A stretch of 64,000 bases of DNA from the NCBI GenBank assembly GCA_030750975.1, contig JASMHC010000015.1, positions 248,001-312,000 on the forward strand. Reading direction: 5' to 3'. Below, in pieces: positions 52,727-62,051 of this stretch. The notes below the pieces were generated by a model, which saw only the letters and a list, made by a program, of their open reading frames with translations, searched no databases and had not been told where the DNA came from. The number at the start of each line of letters is the position of its first letter. Within the stretch, counting starts at the first letter, position 1. Origin of the DNA: Paracoccaceae bacterium. GTDB lineage: Bacteria > Pseudomonadota > Alphaproteobacteria > Rhodobacterales > Rhodobacteraceae. Position numbers and translations under genes: made by a program.

Positions 52727-54282
52727 ACCTTTTCGCCTTTTTCAGCAAGCCATGATTGCAGCACCTGGATCGATTCATCCTGTCGCTCGCCGATCAATTC
52801 ACGGAACCGCTCCATCGGGTCGGGTCTGGCGGGGCCGGGCAATTCGGCAGGGTCTGATTCGGGCAGCGCATTCTCGGGCAGATCGCCGGGTTCGATCGTG
52901 CCGGTAAGGGCAGGGGGCTGGGGCGCGGCTTCTATTGGGGGTCTTGTCAGAATTGGCCGCAGGACAAAGATGCCCAACCCCAGGGCGACCAGTCCGAGCA
53001 AGCCGAGCCTGGCAAGGCTGTTGACGTCCATCGTGGCTGATCCTGCGACCAGCCCCGTGGCGGAAACACCGGCGGGTTCAACCGGTTCAAACGCCATCGA
53101 GCGGATCGTCACCTCGTCACCGCGGGATGTATCCAGACCTGCGGCCGAGGCCACGAGAGCCTTGAGATCATTCAGCTCTTCCTCGCTGCGCGGCTGCGTA
53201 TCACTGCCGCCTTCCTCGTTTAGCGACTGCAGGTCATTGACCAGAATTGCCACGCTGATCCGGCGAACCGAACCCGCGGGGCGCAACACCTCGCGCCGGG
53301 TTTCCGAGAACTCGTAATTCACCCGTTCGCGCGTCTCGCTGTCCTGTTCGCGCGATTGGCCACCGCCATTTGCCGCGTCGCCATCGGGAAGGTTCGAGGC
53401 AACCGTCACGCCCCGCCCGGCGCTGCCGCTGTTTTCGCTGCTGCGTTCCTCGGTATCGGTGCTGATGGCGATCAGCGAATCTGGATCAATCAGTCGCTCG
53501 GAAATCTCTTCGCGCTCCGAGACGGTATCCACGGCCACTTCGACCACGGCATTCCCCTGACCGACCCGAGCTTCCACAAGTCTGAGGATACGGGCACGAA
53601 GCTCATCCGACTGGCCCTTTGCCGCCGCTCCGGCGGCTGCGTTTCCCGCCGAGGTTCCCAACAGGGCACCGTTTTCATCCATGATCGTCACCTTGTCCGG
53701 GGTCAGCCCCGCAACCGAGGACGCAATCAGGAAAGTCAATGCGCGGGCATGCGCGTCAGACACCCCCGTTCCCGAGGATTTCACCGTGACCGAGGCGGAT
53801 GGATCGCGATTGCTGCGGAACAAATCGCCCGAGGAATTGGCAATATGCACCCGCGCGAAGGCGATTTGCGGACTCGAGGCGATGGTGCGGGCAAGCTCAC
53901 CTTCTTTCGCGCGCCAATAGGCGGCATCGAACATTCGCGATGTGGTGCCGAATCCGGTCAGGGAATCCAGCAGCTCATACCCCTTTGTACCATTTGCGGG
54001 CAGGCCCTGTGCCGCAAGGGTCATGCGCAGCGCATCACGCCGGGCGACATCGACATAAATCGCATTTCCACGGATTTCATAGGGCACATTCTGCTGTTCA
54101 AGCGCTGTCACAACCTCGCCCGAAGTTGAGGGTTCCAGCCCGGAATACAGCAAGGCCATCGAAGGCGCTGACGCCATGCGCGAAAGGGCGATGACCGCTG
54201 CGAACATCGCCAGCGTCGCCCCCAGAACGATCAATTTCCGGCGCATATCCAGTGCGGTCCAAACCTGTATCAGCTGCTGCAT
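52723..54282 (-). CDS. fliF: flagellar MS-ring protein FliF
   Basis: A 519-residue membrane protein forming the MS ring. An N-terminal membrane segment (about 17-37), the ring-building YscJ-like domain (YSGLEPSTSGEVVTALEQQN, IYVDVARRDALRMTLAAQG), the periplasmic domain (SSPQIAFARVHIANSSGDLF, SASVTVKSSGTGVSDAHARA) and a C-terminal membrane segment (about 440-460) are in the family order. The ATG at 54282 follows GGGGG; upstream frame to 54429 is rejected. It is divergent from fliL, with a CtrA-like box between them. Confidence 0.94.
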   Translation of the reverse strand: MQQLIQVWTALDMRRKLIVLGATLAMFAAVIALSRMASAPSMALLYSGLEPSTSGEVVTALEQQNVPYEIRGNAIYVDVARRDALRMTLAAQGLPANGTKGYELLDSLTGFGTTSRMFDAAYWRAKEGELARTIASSPQIAFARVHIANSSGDLFRSNRDPSASVTVKSSGTGVSDAHARALTFLIASSVAGLTPDKVTIMDENGALLGTSAGNAAAGAAAKGQSDELRARILRLVEARVGQGNAVVEVAVDTVSEREEISERLIDPDSLIAISTDTEERSSENSGSAGRGVTVASNLPDGDAANGGGQSREQDSETRERVNYEFSETRREVLRPAGSVRRISVAILVNDLQSLNEEGGSDTQPRSEEELNDLKALVASAAGLDTSRGDEVTIRSMAFEPVEPAGVSATGLVAGSATMDVNSLARLGLLGLVALGLGIFVLRPILTRPPIEAAPQPPALTGTIEPGDLPENALPESDPAELPGPARPDPMERFRELIGERQDESIQVLQSWLAEKGEKV

Positions 54283-54332
54283 TCGAATCCCCCTTGCTTC
54301 GGATCGGATGGGCTGAATTTGTCTGAGGCCGC

Positions 54333-54347
54333 TTAACAATCGGTTAG
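54333..54347. promoter_or_regulatory. CtrA-like box TTAA-N7-TTAG, fliF/fliL divergent region
   Basis: TTAA (54333-54336), seven bases, TTAG (54344-54347): seven of eight consensus positions. It lies 51 bases from fliF and 53 bases from fliL, well placed to control both. CtrA control of flagellar genes is established in Caulobacter and in Rhodobacterales. Confidence 0.5.
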
Positions 54348-54399
54348 CCATATTCGGTTTATCAAAAAGAAATTCCACATGCTTCGATAAGGACGGAAC

Positions 54400-54879
54400 G
54401 TGGCTGAGGCACAGATAGATACTGAGCAAAGAAACAGCAGTAAGTTGCTGATTATAAGCGTGATTTTGGCTGTCATTGCGGGCGGTGGCGGGTTTTATGC
54501 GGCCATTCAGGGCATGATTCCCTTTTCCGGCGAAAAGGCCAAGCCGGCTGATGAAGTGGCCGAGGTTGCGCCGTTGAAATCCGTCGCCTTTGTCGAGATT
54601 GAGCCGATGCTGATTTCAATGGGCAACCTGCTTTCGAACCAGCACCTGCGATTCCGCGCCGAGCTTGAGGTTGAGCCGGCGTACCAAAAGGATGTCGAGG
54701 CGCTGAAACCCCGGATTGTTGATGTGTTGAACGGCTATTTGCGGGCCGTGGATCGCGAAGATCTTGAACGGCCCGCGGCGCTTGTTCTGCTGCGTGCGAA
54801 TATGCTGCGGCGGGTGCAAACGGTTGTGGGTGAAGGGCGTGTGAATGACCTGCTGATCATGGAATTTGTGGTGAACTGA
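54400..54879 (+). CDS. fliL: flagellar basal-body protein FliL
   Basis: A 159-residue protein with a GTG start at 54400 preceded by AAGGACGG. One membrane segment (about 16-36) is followed by the FliL periplasmic domain (FVEIEPMLISMGN, LRFRAELEVEPAYQKDVEAL, RVNDLLIMEFVVN). FliL sits around the stator and supports torque. It starts the plus-strand motility operon running to at least 63474. Confidence 0.9.
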   Translation: MAEAQIDTEQRNSSKLLIISVILAVIAGGGGFYAAIQGMIPFSGEKAKPADEVAEVAPLKSVAFVEIEPMLISMGNLLSNQHLRFRAELEVEPAYQKDVEALKPRIVDVLNGYLRAVDREDLERPAALVLLRANMLRRVQTVVGEGRVNDLLIMEFVVN

Positions 54880-54881
54880 CT

Positions 54882-55235
54882 ATGGCTGAGATGATTTCGG
54901 ATATCCTTCTGGCTGTCGGAGCCTTGGCGGCGGCGGCGTTCTGCCTTTTGCTGTCTTTGCGGCTGAAAAGATTTGCCAGCCTTGATCGCGGTGTCGGCGG
55001 AGCGATCGCGGTTTTGTCGGCTCAGGTTGAAGATCTGACCCGAACATTGGCGCGGGCCGAGGATGGGGCGAAAATATCCGCTGATCTGCTGAATGAGCTG
55101 ACCGAGAGGGCAGAGAAAACTTCGCGACAGCTGGAATATATGCTGGCCGCAACCCAGGATATTCCGGTGAAGGATGAACCGGCCAAGGCCGAGCCGCCCA
55201 GCACGTTTGTACGCCATGAAGGGGCGGGCACATGA
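54882..55235 (+). CDS. small membrane protein of the flagellar operon
   Basis: A 117-residue protein with one N-terminal membrane segment (about 5-26) and a cytoplasmic coiled coil (about 38-90). It starts two bases after fliL and overlaps motE by four bases, so it belongs to the same unit. I do not recognise the family. A stator-associated or regulatory function is inferred only from position. Confidence 0.75.
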   Translation: MAEMISDILLAVGALAAAAFCLLLSLRLKRFASLDRGVGGAIAVLSAQVEDLTRTLARAEDGAKISADLLNELTERAEKTSRQLEYMLAATQDIPVKDEPAKAEPPSTFVRHEGAGT

Positions 55236-55819
55236 GGTTATCGAAATTTCTTGAAACCGAAATGTTGGGGCGGTCTCTGATCGCGCTTGTGGCAGGGCTT
55301 TTCGTGGCCTCGGCCATCATGAGGGGGCTTGGGATCGGCGTGGTTGCCTTGGCAAACGCACAAGAACAGGCCAGCGAAATCACCGAAATGCCGCCGCAAT
55401 CCTGTACCAACCCGGATTATGTTCCGATACTGGATGCCTTGCGCACCCGCGAAGCAGAGGTTGAGCGGAAAGAGGCCGAGATCACAGAAGCGGTGCAGCT
55501 TTTGGAAGTTGCGAAATCCAGCATCCAGGGCAAACTGGCCGAGCTTAAGCAGGCAGAACAACAGCTTAAGGACACCATTGCACAGGCCCAAACGGCGGCT
55601 GAATCCGACGTATCTCAGCTGACCAGTGTTTACGAGAACATGAAGGCAAAGGACGCATCGGCGCTGTTTCAGAAAATGGATGCCGAATTCGCTGCCGGTT
55701 TTCTGGGCCGCATGTCGCCCAAAGCGGCAGCCGATATCATGACCGGGCTGGAAGCAGATCAAGCCTATGCAATCAGCGTGCTGCTTGCTGGCCGGAACAT
55801 GGATATTCCGCTGGAATAA
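55232..55819 (+). CDS. MotE-like flagellar protein
   Basis: A 195-residue protein with an N-terminal membrane segment (about 15-42), a long coiled coil (about 75-130) and a C-terminal region SALFQKMDAEFAAGFLGRMS, PKAAADIMTGLEADQAY that matches the MgtE-N-like domain of MotE. In rhizobia MotE is a periplasmic chaperone of the motor protein MotC. Here it precedes motA and a large periplasmic protein that could take the MotC place (inference). Confidence 0.82.
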   Translation: MRLSKFLETEMLGRSLIALVAGLFVASAIMRGLGIGVVALANAQEQASEITEMPPQSCTNPDYVPILDALRTREAEVERKEAEITEAVQLLEVAKSSIQGKLAELKQAEQQLKDTIAQAQTAAESDVSQLTSVYENMKAKDASALFQKMDAEFAAGFLGRMSPKAAADIMTGLEADQAYAISVLLAGRNMDIPLE

Positions 55820-55884
55820 ACGCGGCCTCAGAAAAAATTAAGTGCTTTCGGTGATGATGATTCCATGCGGAGAAAGGCCCTGGA

Positions 55885-56751
55885 ATGTTCGGAATAATCG
55901 GTATCGTGGTGATTTTTGTAATGGTGTTCGGCGGCTATCTGGCGGCGGGCGGCAAGATGACCATCATCCTGAATTCGTTGCCGTTTGAAATGATGATGAT
56001 CGGCGGTGCGGCGACGGGCGCTTTTGTGATTTCAAATGAACCATCAGCGATCAAACATACGCTCAAAGATCTGGGAAAGGTCTTTCGCGGTAGGAAGTGG
56101 AAGCCGGATGATTACCGCGATCTGCTTTGCCTTTTGTTTGAACTGATCCGCATTGCACGTGCCAATCCGGTCGAACTGGAAGGCCATATCGAATCACCGG
56201 ATGAGTCGTCGGTTTTCTCGAAATACCCAAAAATTTCTGCGGATAAGGACGTAACGCAGCTGATCTGCGATACATTGCGATCCGCGTCGATGAACTATGA
56301 TGATCCGCATCAGGTGGAAGAGGTTCTCGATAAGCGGATCGAGGCGGTAATCCAACATCAGATGCATTCCAGCCACGCCCTGCAAACCGTTGCGGACGGG
56401 CTGCCGGCGCTGGGTATCGTGGCGGCGGTTCTCGGGGTGATCAAGACGATGGGGTCCATTGACCAGCCGCCGGAAATTCTTGGCAAACTGATCGGCGGGG
56501 CATTGGTCGGGACGTTTCTCGGGGTGTTTCTGGCCTATGGCCTTGTCGGGCCATTTGCCAGCAAGCTGAAGGCCGTTGTCGAAGAAGACAGTCATTTTCT
56601 TTTGCTCGTGCGCGAGGTTCTGATTGCCAACCTGCACAAGCACGCAACCAATATATGTATCGAAGTCGGTCGCCAAAACACGCCCGGCGACAAGCGCCCC
56701 GAATTCAATGATCTTGAAGAGGCGTTGAAGGCCGTGAAGTCCGCTGCGTGA
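55885..56751 (+). CDS. motA: flagellar stator protein MotA
   Basis: A 288-residue proton-channel subunit of the stator. Four membrane segments: residues about 3-22, 32-52, 170-190 and 205-225, with the cytoplasmic loop containing RIARANPVELEGHIE (the charged FliG contact) and the conserved prolines. The gene starts 65 bases after motE with a normal GGAG-like site and overlaps the next gene by GTGA. No motB lies in the window. Confidence 0.94.
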   Translation: MFGIIGIVVIFVMVFGGYLAAGGKMTIILNSLPFEMMMIGGAATGAFVISNEPSAIKHTLKDLGKVFRGRKWKPDDYRDLLCLLFELIRIARANPVELEGHIESPDESSVFSKYPKISADKDVTQLICDTLRSASMNYDDPHQVEEVLDKRIEAVIQHQMHSSHALQTVADGLPALGIVAAVLGVIKTMGSIDQPPEILGKLIGGALVGTFLGVFLAYGLVGPFASKLKAVVEEDSHFLLLVREVLIANLHKHATNICIEVGRQNTPGDKRPEFNDLEEALKAVKSAA

Positions 56752-58592
56752 GGGTTGTTTTGCTCATATTTCTGTTGTCCCCCGTGATGGCGGTGGCGCA
56801 GACCATGGTGACGGTTCGCGCGGGTGAACATGAAGGTTTTACCCGGGTGACGTTTTCGTTATCGGAGCCAACGCCATGGCGGCAGGACGGTGACGGATTG
56901 GTCTTTTCCGGTGATGTGCTTTTTGATCTGAGCCAGGCGTTTACCCGGATCGGGCGCGACAGGCTGGGTGATCTGGCGGTTGCGGGAAACCGCGTGGCGA
57001 TGTCGCTGGGCTGTGCCTGCACGGTCACGAGCTTTCAGGCGTCAGAGCGGTTGATAGCCGCCGATATCAGACCAGCGCCAGCGCCGATCAAGGACGATAT
57101 GACCACAGGGCCAGCCAAACCGATCTCTGGCGGTGCAACCGATTTGCGACAGCTGCTGCTAAAACCCTATCTGGATGAGCTTAAGCCAGAGCCAAAGCCC
57201 GCGATTGAACGCGCAGAAATCCAAGAGGAAGCCACGAACATACCGGTGCCTGACAATTTCGACAGTGCGGAATTGTCAAAAACCATCGCCCGCGCGGCCA
57301 CTCTTGGATTGGTGTCAACAATCGCCGACAATGCTGAAACTGCCGATCCGGCAGGTCTTCGATCCGAGGCGCTGACATCCGCGCTGATGCAAACGAAATC
57401 CCGGATCAGCGCGACACCTGAAACCGCGCCCCGCGACTTGTCAGGCGCGGCGGATACCTGCCCGACGGGGGGCGAGATTCCGCAACTGTCATATGTCGGC
57501 TATCGTGAAAAAGGGCAGCAACTGCGTGCGTTGGTTTCGGACCTTGGGCGCGTTGACCGCGGTGAAATCCGAAAATCCGCCGACTTTTTCCTATCCCTGG
57601 GGTTTGGCGCGGAAGCGCTTGAAGCACTTTCGCTTGCGCCTGACCCCGATCCCTATCGCCGGGCCATTGCGGAATATCTGGATGGCACCCCTTCCTTGGC
57701 AAATCCGTTTCGCACCGTGCATCTGAAATGTGATCTTGAAACGGCCCTTTGGGCGTTTCTGTTTCTACACGACACGGCAGATTTTGACGGGATTGATCTG
57801 GCGTCTCTGATCTCGCGTTTTCAGACCTGGCCGCTGGCGGTTAGAAAAATCACCGGCGCCACGCTGAACTCAGCTTTGATAGATCGGGATCGGTTCGATC
57901 TGGCGCGGATCGTGATCCGCCTGTCAGCGGGCGCGCCCGGAGATCTGGAGATCGCAAAGCTGGAGGCGTCACAAGGAAATATCGATGCTGCACTTGATCA
58001 GCTCGAACCGGCTAAAGACGGGGATCAGCGGCCGGAAAACATTGTCATGCGTTTGCGGTTGCGTCTTGATTCCGGTCTGGCCGTCCGGCAGGAGGACGTC
58101 GATATTGCCCGCTCGATGCTGCGGGAATACGAAGGATTGCCGGTTGGTCAGCAACTTCGGGACATTGTGATCGAAGCCTATGTTCTGGGCAACAACCTGG
58201 ACGAAGCAATTAAGGTTGCCGGTCTTTCCCGAACCGATCTAAGCCAGGGAAATGTCCTGTTCAGCCACGCTTTGCGTTATCTTCCCGCCGAAGACTTCGC
58301 CTGGGCTGCGCTTTCCTTCTGGCAAGGGTACGAAAGCGCGTATTCCACCGAAGTGAACAAGGATCTTCGCGCCGCAATGGACGCACTTGGCTTAGGTCCG
58401 TCAAAGGCCGAACCCCCTTTGCCGCGTCGATTGTCCGATCAATTGGCCGGTCTTCTGGCCGAGCAGGCGCAACCGGCCACCCAGCTTTCAGACGGCATAT
58501 CCGTCAGCCGGGCAACGGATATTCTGAGCGACGTCAATCAAAGCATTTCTGACATTGAGATGCGTTTGGACAGCCTGCGAGATGGGTCATGA
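56748..58592 (+). CDS. large periplasmic protein of the flagellar operon
   Basis: A 614-residue protein that starts at a GTG overlapping the motA stop. A signal peptide (about 1-17, ending VMAVAQ) is followed by an AMIN-like beta domain (FTRVTFSLSEPTPWRQDGDG, CTVTSFQASERLIAADIRP), a low-complexity linker, and an all-helical, TPR-like C-terminal half (about 250-560) ending in a coiled coil. No named family is recognised. It may be a MotC analogue working with MotA and the MotE-like protein in the periplasm (inference from order). Confidence 0.78.
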   Translation: MRVVLLIFLLSPVMAVAQTMVTVRAGEHEGFTRVTFSLSEPTPWRQDGDGLVFSGDVLFDLSQAFTRIGRDRLGDLAVAGNRVAMSLGCACTVTSFQASERLIAADIRPAPAPIKDDMTTGPAKPISGGATDLRQLLLKPYLDELKPEPKPAIERAEIQEEATNIPVPDNFDSAELSKTIARAATLGLVSTIADNAETADPAGLRSEALTSALMQTKSRISATPETAPRDLSGAADTCPTGGEIPQLSYVGYREKGQQLRALVSDLGRVDRGEIRKSADFFLSLGFGAEALEALSLAPDPDPYRRAIAEYLDGTPSLANPFRTVHLKCDLETALWAFLFLHDTADFDGIDLASLISRFQTWPLAVRKITGATLNSALIDRDRFDLARIVIRLSAGAPGDLEIAKLEASQGNIDAALDQLEPAKDGDQRPENIVMRLRLRLDSGLAVRQEDVDIARSMLREYEGLPVGQQLRDIVIEAYVLGNNLDEAIKVAGLSRTDLSQGNVLFSHALRYLPAEDFAWAALSFWQGYESAYSTEVNKDLRAAMDALGLGPSKAEPPLPRRLSDQLAGLLAEQAQPATQLSDGISVSRATDILSDVNQSISDIEMRLDSLRDGS

Positions 58593-59239
58593 TGCGGCTT
58601 GTTTCAGGGGTTTTGCTGGCGTTTCTTATCGGGATGGGTGCGCAGGCTAGGGCAGATGTTGACGGATTATGCGACCGCGCCGCGCTTGTCGCATCCGAGG
58701 CGTCGGACGTTCCATTGCGGGTTTTGCTGGCGTTGACGCGCGTTGAAACCGGGCGCAGCGGCTCGGGCGGGCTAAGGCCGTGGCCGTGGACGATGAATAT
58801 CGAAGGGCGCGGATATTGGTTGGGAACTCGGGCCGAGGCGCGGGGCCTGGCCACAAGAACCGTGTTTGGCGGAACGAAATCTTTTGATGTCGGCTGTTTC
58901 CAGATCAATTACCGCTGGCATGGCAAGAATTTTCGGTCGCTAGATGACATGTTTGATCCGATCGCCAATGCCGAATATGCGGCCGGCTTTCTAAGCGAAC
59001 TTTATTCCGAGTTTGGATCCTGGCCAAAGGCCGTGGCGGCCTATCATTCGCGCAACCCGATATTTTCAGAGAAATATTTACGCAGATTTAACCAGATTGC
59101 GATAAATCTGAATGCAGGAACAATAAGAGAACAAATCGCGTCGATGCCAATATCAGGAATTGGTGCGGGGGCCAGCCTCGCTTCGGTTTCGGGCACGACT
59201 TCACAGGTTCCGCTGAACTCGCTTTGGAGCACAAATTGA
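58589..59239 (+). CDS. lytic transglycosylase, SLT domain, flagellar
   Basis: A 216-residue exported muramidase with a signal peptide (1-22, ending ARA). The SLT domain has catalytic E53 in LLALTRVETGRSG, then SFDVGCFQINYRWHG and AEYAAGFLSELYSEFGSW. It probably opens peptidoglycan for rod assembly, like the FlgJ muramidase domain or Rhodobacter SltF. It overlaps its neighbours by four bases. Confidence 0.88.
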   Translation: MMRLVSGVLLAFLIGMGAQARADVDGLCDRAALVASEASDVPLRVLLALTRVETGRSGSGGLRPWPWTMNIEGRGYWLGTRAEARGLATRTVFGGTKSFDVGCFQINYRWHGKNFRSLDDMFDPIANAEYAAGFLSELYSEFGSWPKAVAAYHSRNPIFSEKYLRRFNQIAINLNAGTIREQIASMPISGIGAGASLASVSGTTSQVPLNSLWSTN

Positions 59240-61296
59240 AGGCACACCTGTATCAGCCAGCGGTTCTGTTTGCGCTTGCCCTGATGGCCGTGATCATCAT
59301 GATGGTCCTTCCGGTGCCCGCCTGGCTTTTGGATATTGGCTTAGCCGCATCATTCGCACTGGCCATCCTTGTGTTCACGGTGACGATTTTCATCGAACGC
59401 CCGCTTGATTTCTCGGCCTTTCCCACGGTCTTGCTGGCGTCGTTGATGCTCAGGCTTTCGCTCAATGTCTCTTCGACCAAGCTCATCATTGGCGAAGGCC
59501 ATACCGGACCGGCGGCCGCAGGCAATGTGATCAACGGATTTGCCAGCTTCATCATGTCCGGCAATGTCATTCTGGGGCTGGTGGTGTTTTGCGTTTTGCT
59601 GATCGTGAATTTCGTTGTCATCACCAAGGGCGCCACCCGCATGGCCGAGGTTGGCGCCAGATTCGCCCTGGATGCAATGCCTGGCAAGCAGATGGCGATT
59701 GACAGTGACATGGCCGCAGGCGCCATCGGCCATGAAGAGGCCCGCGCCAGGCGGGGCATCGAACAGCAAGAGACGACGTTCCTCGGGTCGTTGGACGGGG
59801 CGTCGAAATTCGTCAAGGGGGATGCGATTGCAGGGCTGCTGATCACCGCCCTGAACCTGATCGTCGGATTGGCGACGGGCGTTTTCGGGCACGGCATGCC
59901 GGTCGCCACCGCGTTTGAGACTTACGCGATTCTAACCGTTGGGGACGGTCTGGTATCCCAGATTCCGGCGGTCATATTGTCGATTGCCGCTGCTTTGCTT
60001 TTGTCGCGTGGCGGTCAATCGGGCACAGCGGATGCAGCGGTGTTCGGGCAATTGGGACAGGCTCCGCAGGCATTGGCCACCGTGGCGGCATTGATGGCGG
60101 TATTCGGACTTGTGCCGGGGCTGCCGTTTTTGCCCTTTGTGCTCGGGGCACTTGGTCTGGCGTTTGCTGCCTTTTGGACGTCCCGAAAAAAGCGCGCTCA
60201 GCAGGCTAAACCTGAGCAGGTAGATAAGGCTGAGGTCGGATCAAGCCTTGGTGACATACTTGAACTGGACGATATCCGCATCCAGTTTTCGCCCGATCTG
60301 GTGGATATGATTCTCGATCCCGGCACAGGACTGGACGCGCGGATTGACAATATGCGGACCTTCCTTGCGGAAAGCTTTGGGTTTTTGCTTCCCGACGTCC
60401 GTCTTTCAGATGATCCCACGTTGCCATCGCACACGTATGTTGTTGAAATCATGGGGGTTGAACGTGCGCGCGCCAATCTGTTTCCCGATCATTTTCTGGC
60501 ATTACCGTCAGCGGACGGGGATCTTGATCTGCTGGAAGGCCATCGCGTCAGTGAACCGGTCTATGGGGCAGATGCGGTTTGGGTTGCCACCGCTCAAAGG
60601 GAAGCAATTGCGGTGGATGGGCTGACTACGGTGTCACCGGCCGAAGTTCTGGCGACGCATTTGCTGGAGCTTGTAAAGCAGAATTTCTCGCGCCTTTTGG
60701 GGCTGCGGTCGTTGAAGCGATTGCTGGAAGAAACAACGAAGTTGACAGATCAGGCACGGGCCGCATCCAACAAACGCCTTTTGGATGAGTTGATTCCGGA
60801 CAAACTGTCTTATGATTTCCTATTGGGGGTCTTGCGACATCTGTTGGACGAACATGTGTCGATCAGAAACCTGCCGTCCATTCTGGAAGTTGCGGCCGGT
60901 GCGGCGCAAAACGGGGGCACGTCCGAGCAAGCCTGCGAAATTGTTCGGCGGACGCTTGGATATCAGATTGTGGCTGATCTGAAACGTCAGGACGGGACCA
61001 TCCCTTTGTTGCAGTTGTCGCCGGACTGGGAAGAGGTTTTTCGCGCTCATCAGACCGAGCGGTTTGACACGGCGGCATCGGTTGCGCTTCCGCCTGAATT
61101 GTTCGGAAAACTGGCAGAGAAAGTTGCGCACAGCTTAAAAGACGCGGCAAATGCGGCTGCAATCGTTGCTTCTCCGGGGCGGCGCAGATTCCTGCGATCG
61201 GTTCTGTTTGCGCATGGCATAACCCTGCCCGTTCTGTCGTTCGAGGAAATGGGCCTTGAGGCTAAGCCAACCCTGATAGGCGTGGTGCCGACGTGA
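59236..61296 (+). CDS. flhA: flagellar type III export protein FlhA
   Basis: A 686-residue export-gate protein. Eight membrane segments in residues about 10-320, with FIERPLDFSAFPTVLLASLM, VSSTKLIIGEGH, the FHIPEP-like block RMAEVGARFALDAMPGKQMA then DSDM, and a large cytoplasmic domain to the end. The start is a TTG at 59236: GGAG stands six bases before it and the TTGA overlaps the upstream stop; the TTG at 59224 is further upstream without such a site. It is followed by fliR with a four-base overlap. Confidence 0.94.
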   Translation: MKAHLYQPAVLFALALMAVIIMMVLPVPAWLLDIGLAASFALAILVFTVTIFIERPLDFSAFPTVLLASLMLRLSLNVSSTKLIIGEGHTGPAAAGNVINGFASFIMSGNVILGLVVFCVLLIVNFVVITKGATRMAEVGARFALDAMPGKQMAIDSDMAAGAIGHEEARARRGIEQQETTFLGSLDGASKFVKGDAIAGLLITALNLIVGLATGVFGHGMPVATAFETYAILTVGDGLVSQIPAVILSIAAALLLSRGGQSGTADAAVFGQLGQAPQALATVAALMAVFGLVPGLPFLPFVLGALGLAFAAFWTSRKKRAQQAKPEQVDKAEVGSSLGDILELDDIRIQFSPDLVDMILDPGTGLDARIDNMRTFLAESFGFLLPDVRLSDDPTLPSHTYVVEIMGVERARANLFPDHFLALPSADGDLDLLEGHRVSEPVYGADAVWVATAQREAIAVDGLTTVSPAEVLATHLLELVKQNFSRLLGLRSLKRLLEETTKLTDQARAASNKRLLDELIPDKLSYDFLLGVLRHLLDEHVSIRNLPSILEVAAGAAQNGGTSEQACEIVRRTLGYQIVADLKRQDGTIPLLQLSPDWEEVFRAHQTERFDTAASVALPPELFGKLAEKVAHSLKDAANAAAIVASPGRRRFLRSVLFAHGITLPVLSFEEMGLEAKPTLIGVVPT

Positions 61297-62051
61297 CCGG
61301 GTTTGAGACTGTTCCCGATCAGCTGTGGCAATTCGGTCTGATTTTCATGCGGGTTGGCGGTGCGGCCGGATTTCTTCCCGGGTTCTCCGAGCGTTTTTTG
61401 CCGGTGCGGATACGCCTGGCCATCGCGTTCTCAATCTCGCTTTTGGTGCAGGCTCTGGGATTCGCACCGGTTTCCCTTGGCGTCGGCCACCTGACGATCA
61501 GCGTTCTTATCGGCGAGATCACGGTTGGTGTCATTCTCGGGCTGGTTTTGCGCGTGTTTCTGATCGCCATCCAGATCGCCGGCTCAATCGCGGCGCAGTC
61601 GACATCGCTTGCCCAGATCTATGGCGGTCAATCAGCTGAACCATTGCCGGCTATCGGTCATCTTTTGATGCTCGGGGCTTTGGCGCTGATCATGATGTCG
61701 GGCTATCCGGTGTTACTTATCAAATATTTGGGCCAGTTCTATACCCTCGTGCCAATCGGCCAACTATTCCCAGCCGAGACGATGCTGACATGGGGCATCT
61801 CGCTTGTTGCAACGGTGTTCCAGCTTGGCTTTACCCTTGCTGCACCTTTCGTTATCGCATCGGTCGTTTACAATTTGACAATCGGGCTGATTAACAAAGC
61901 CATGCCGCAAATGATGGTGGCCTTTGTCGGGGCGCCCTTCATCACGTTTCTCAGCCTTGTCTTGCTGGTTTTGACCGTTCCTGTGATCCTCGCCGTCTGG
62001 CGAAGCCGGTTTTTTGACTTCATGCTCGCCCCCGGAGGGGTCGCAGGATGA
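61293..62051 (+). CDS. fliR: flagellar type III export protein FliR
   Basis: A 252-residue membrane protein of the export gate with six or seven membrane segments; AQSTSLAQIYGGQSAEP and IGLINKAMPQMMVAFVGAPF are typical FliR blocks. It begins with a GTG that overlaps the flhA stop and ends overlapping flhB by four bases, so its translation depends on its neighbours. Confidence 0.94.
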   Translation: MTGFETVPDQLWQFGLIFMRVGGAAGFLPGFSERFLPVRIRLAIAFSISLLVQALGFAPVSLGVGHLTISVLIGEITVGVILGLVLRVFLIAIQIAGSIAAQSTSLAQIYGGQSAEPLPAIGHLLMLGALALIMMSGYPVLLIKYLGQFYTLVPIGQLFPAETMLTWGISLVATVFQLGFTLAAPFVIASVVYNLTIGLINKAMPQMMVAFVGAPFITFLSLVLLVLTVPVILAVWRSRFFDFMLAPGGVAG

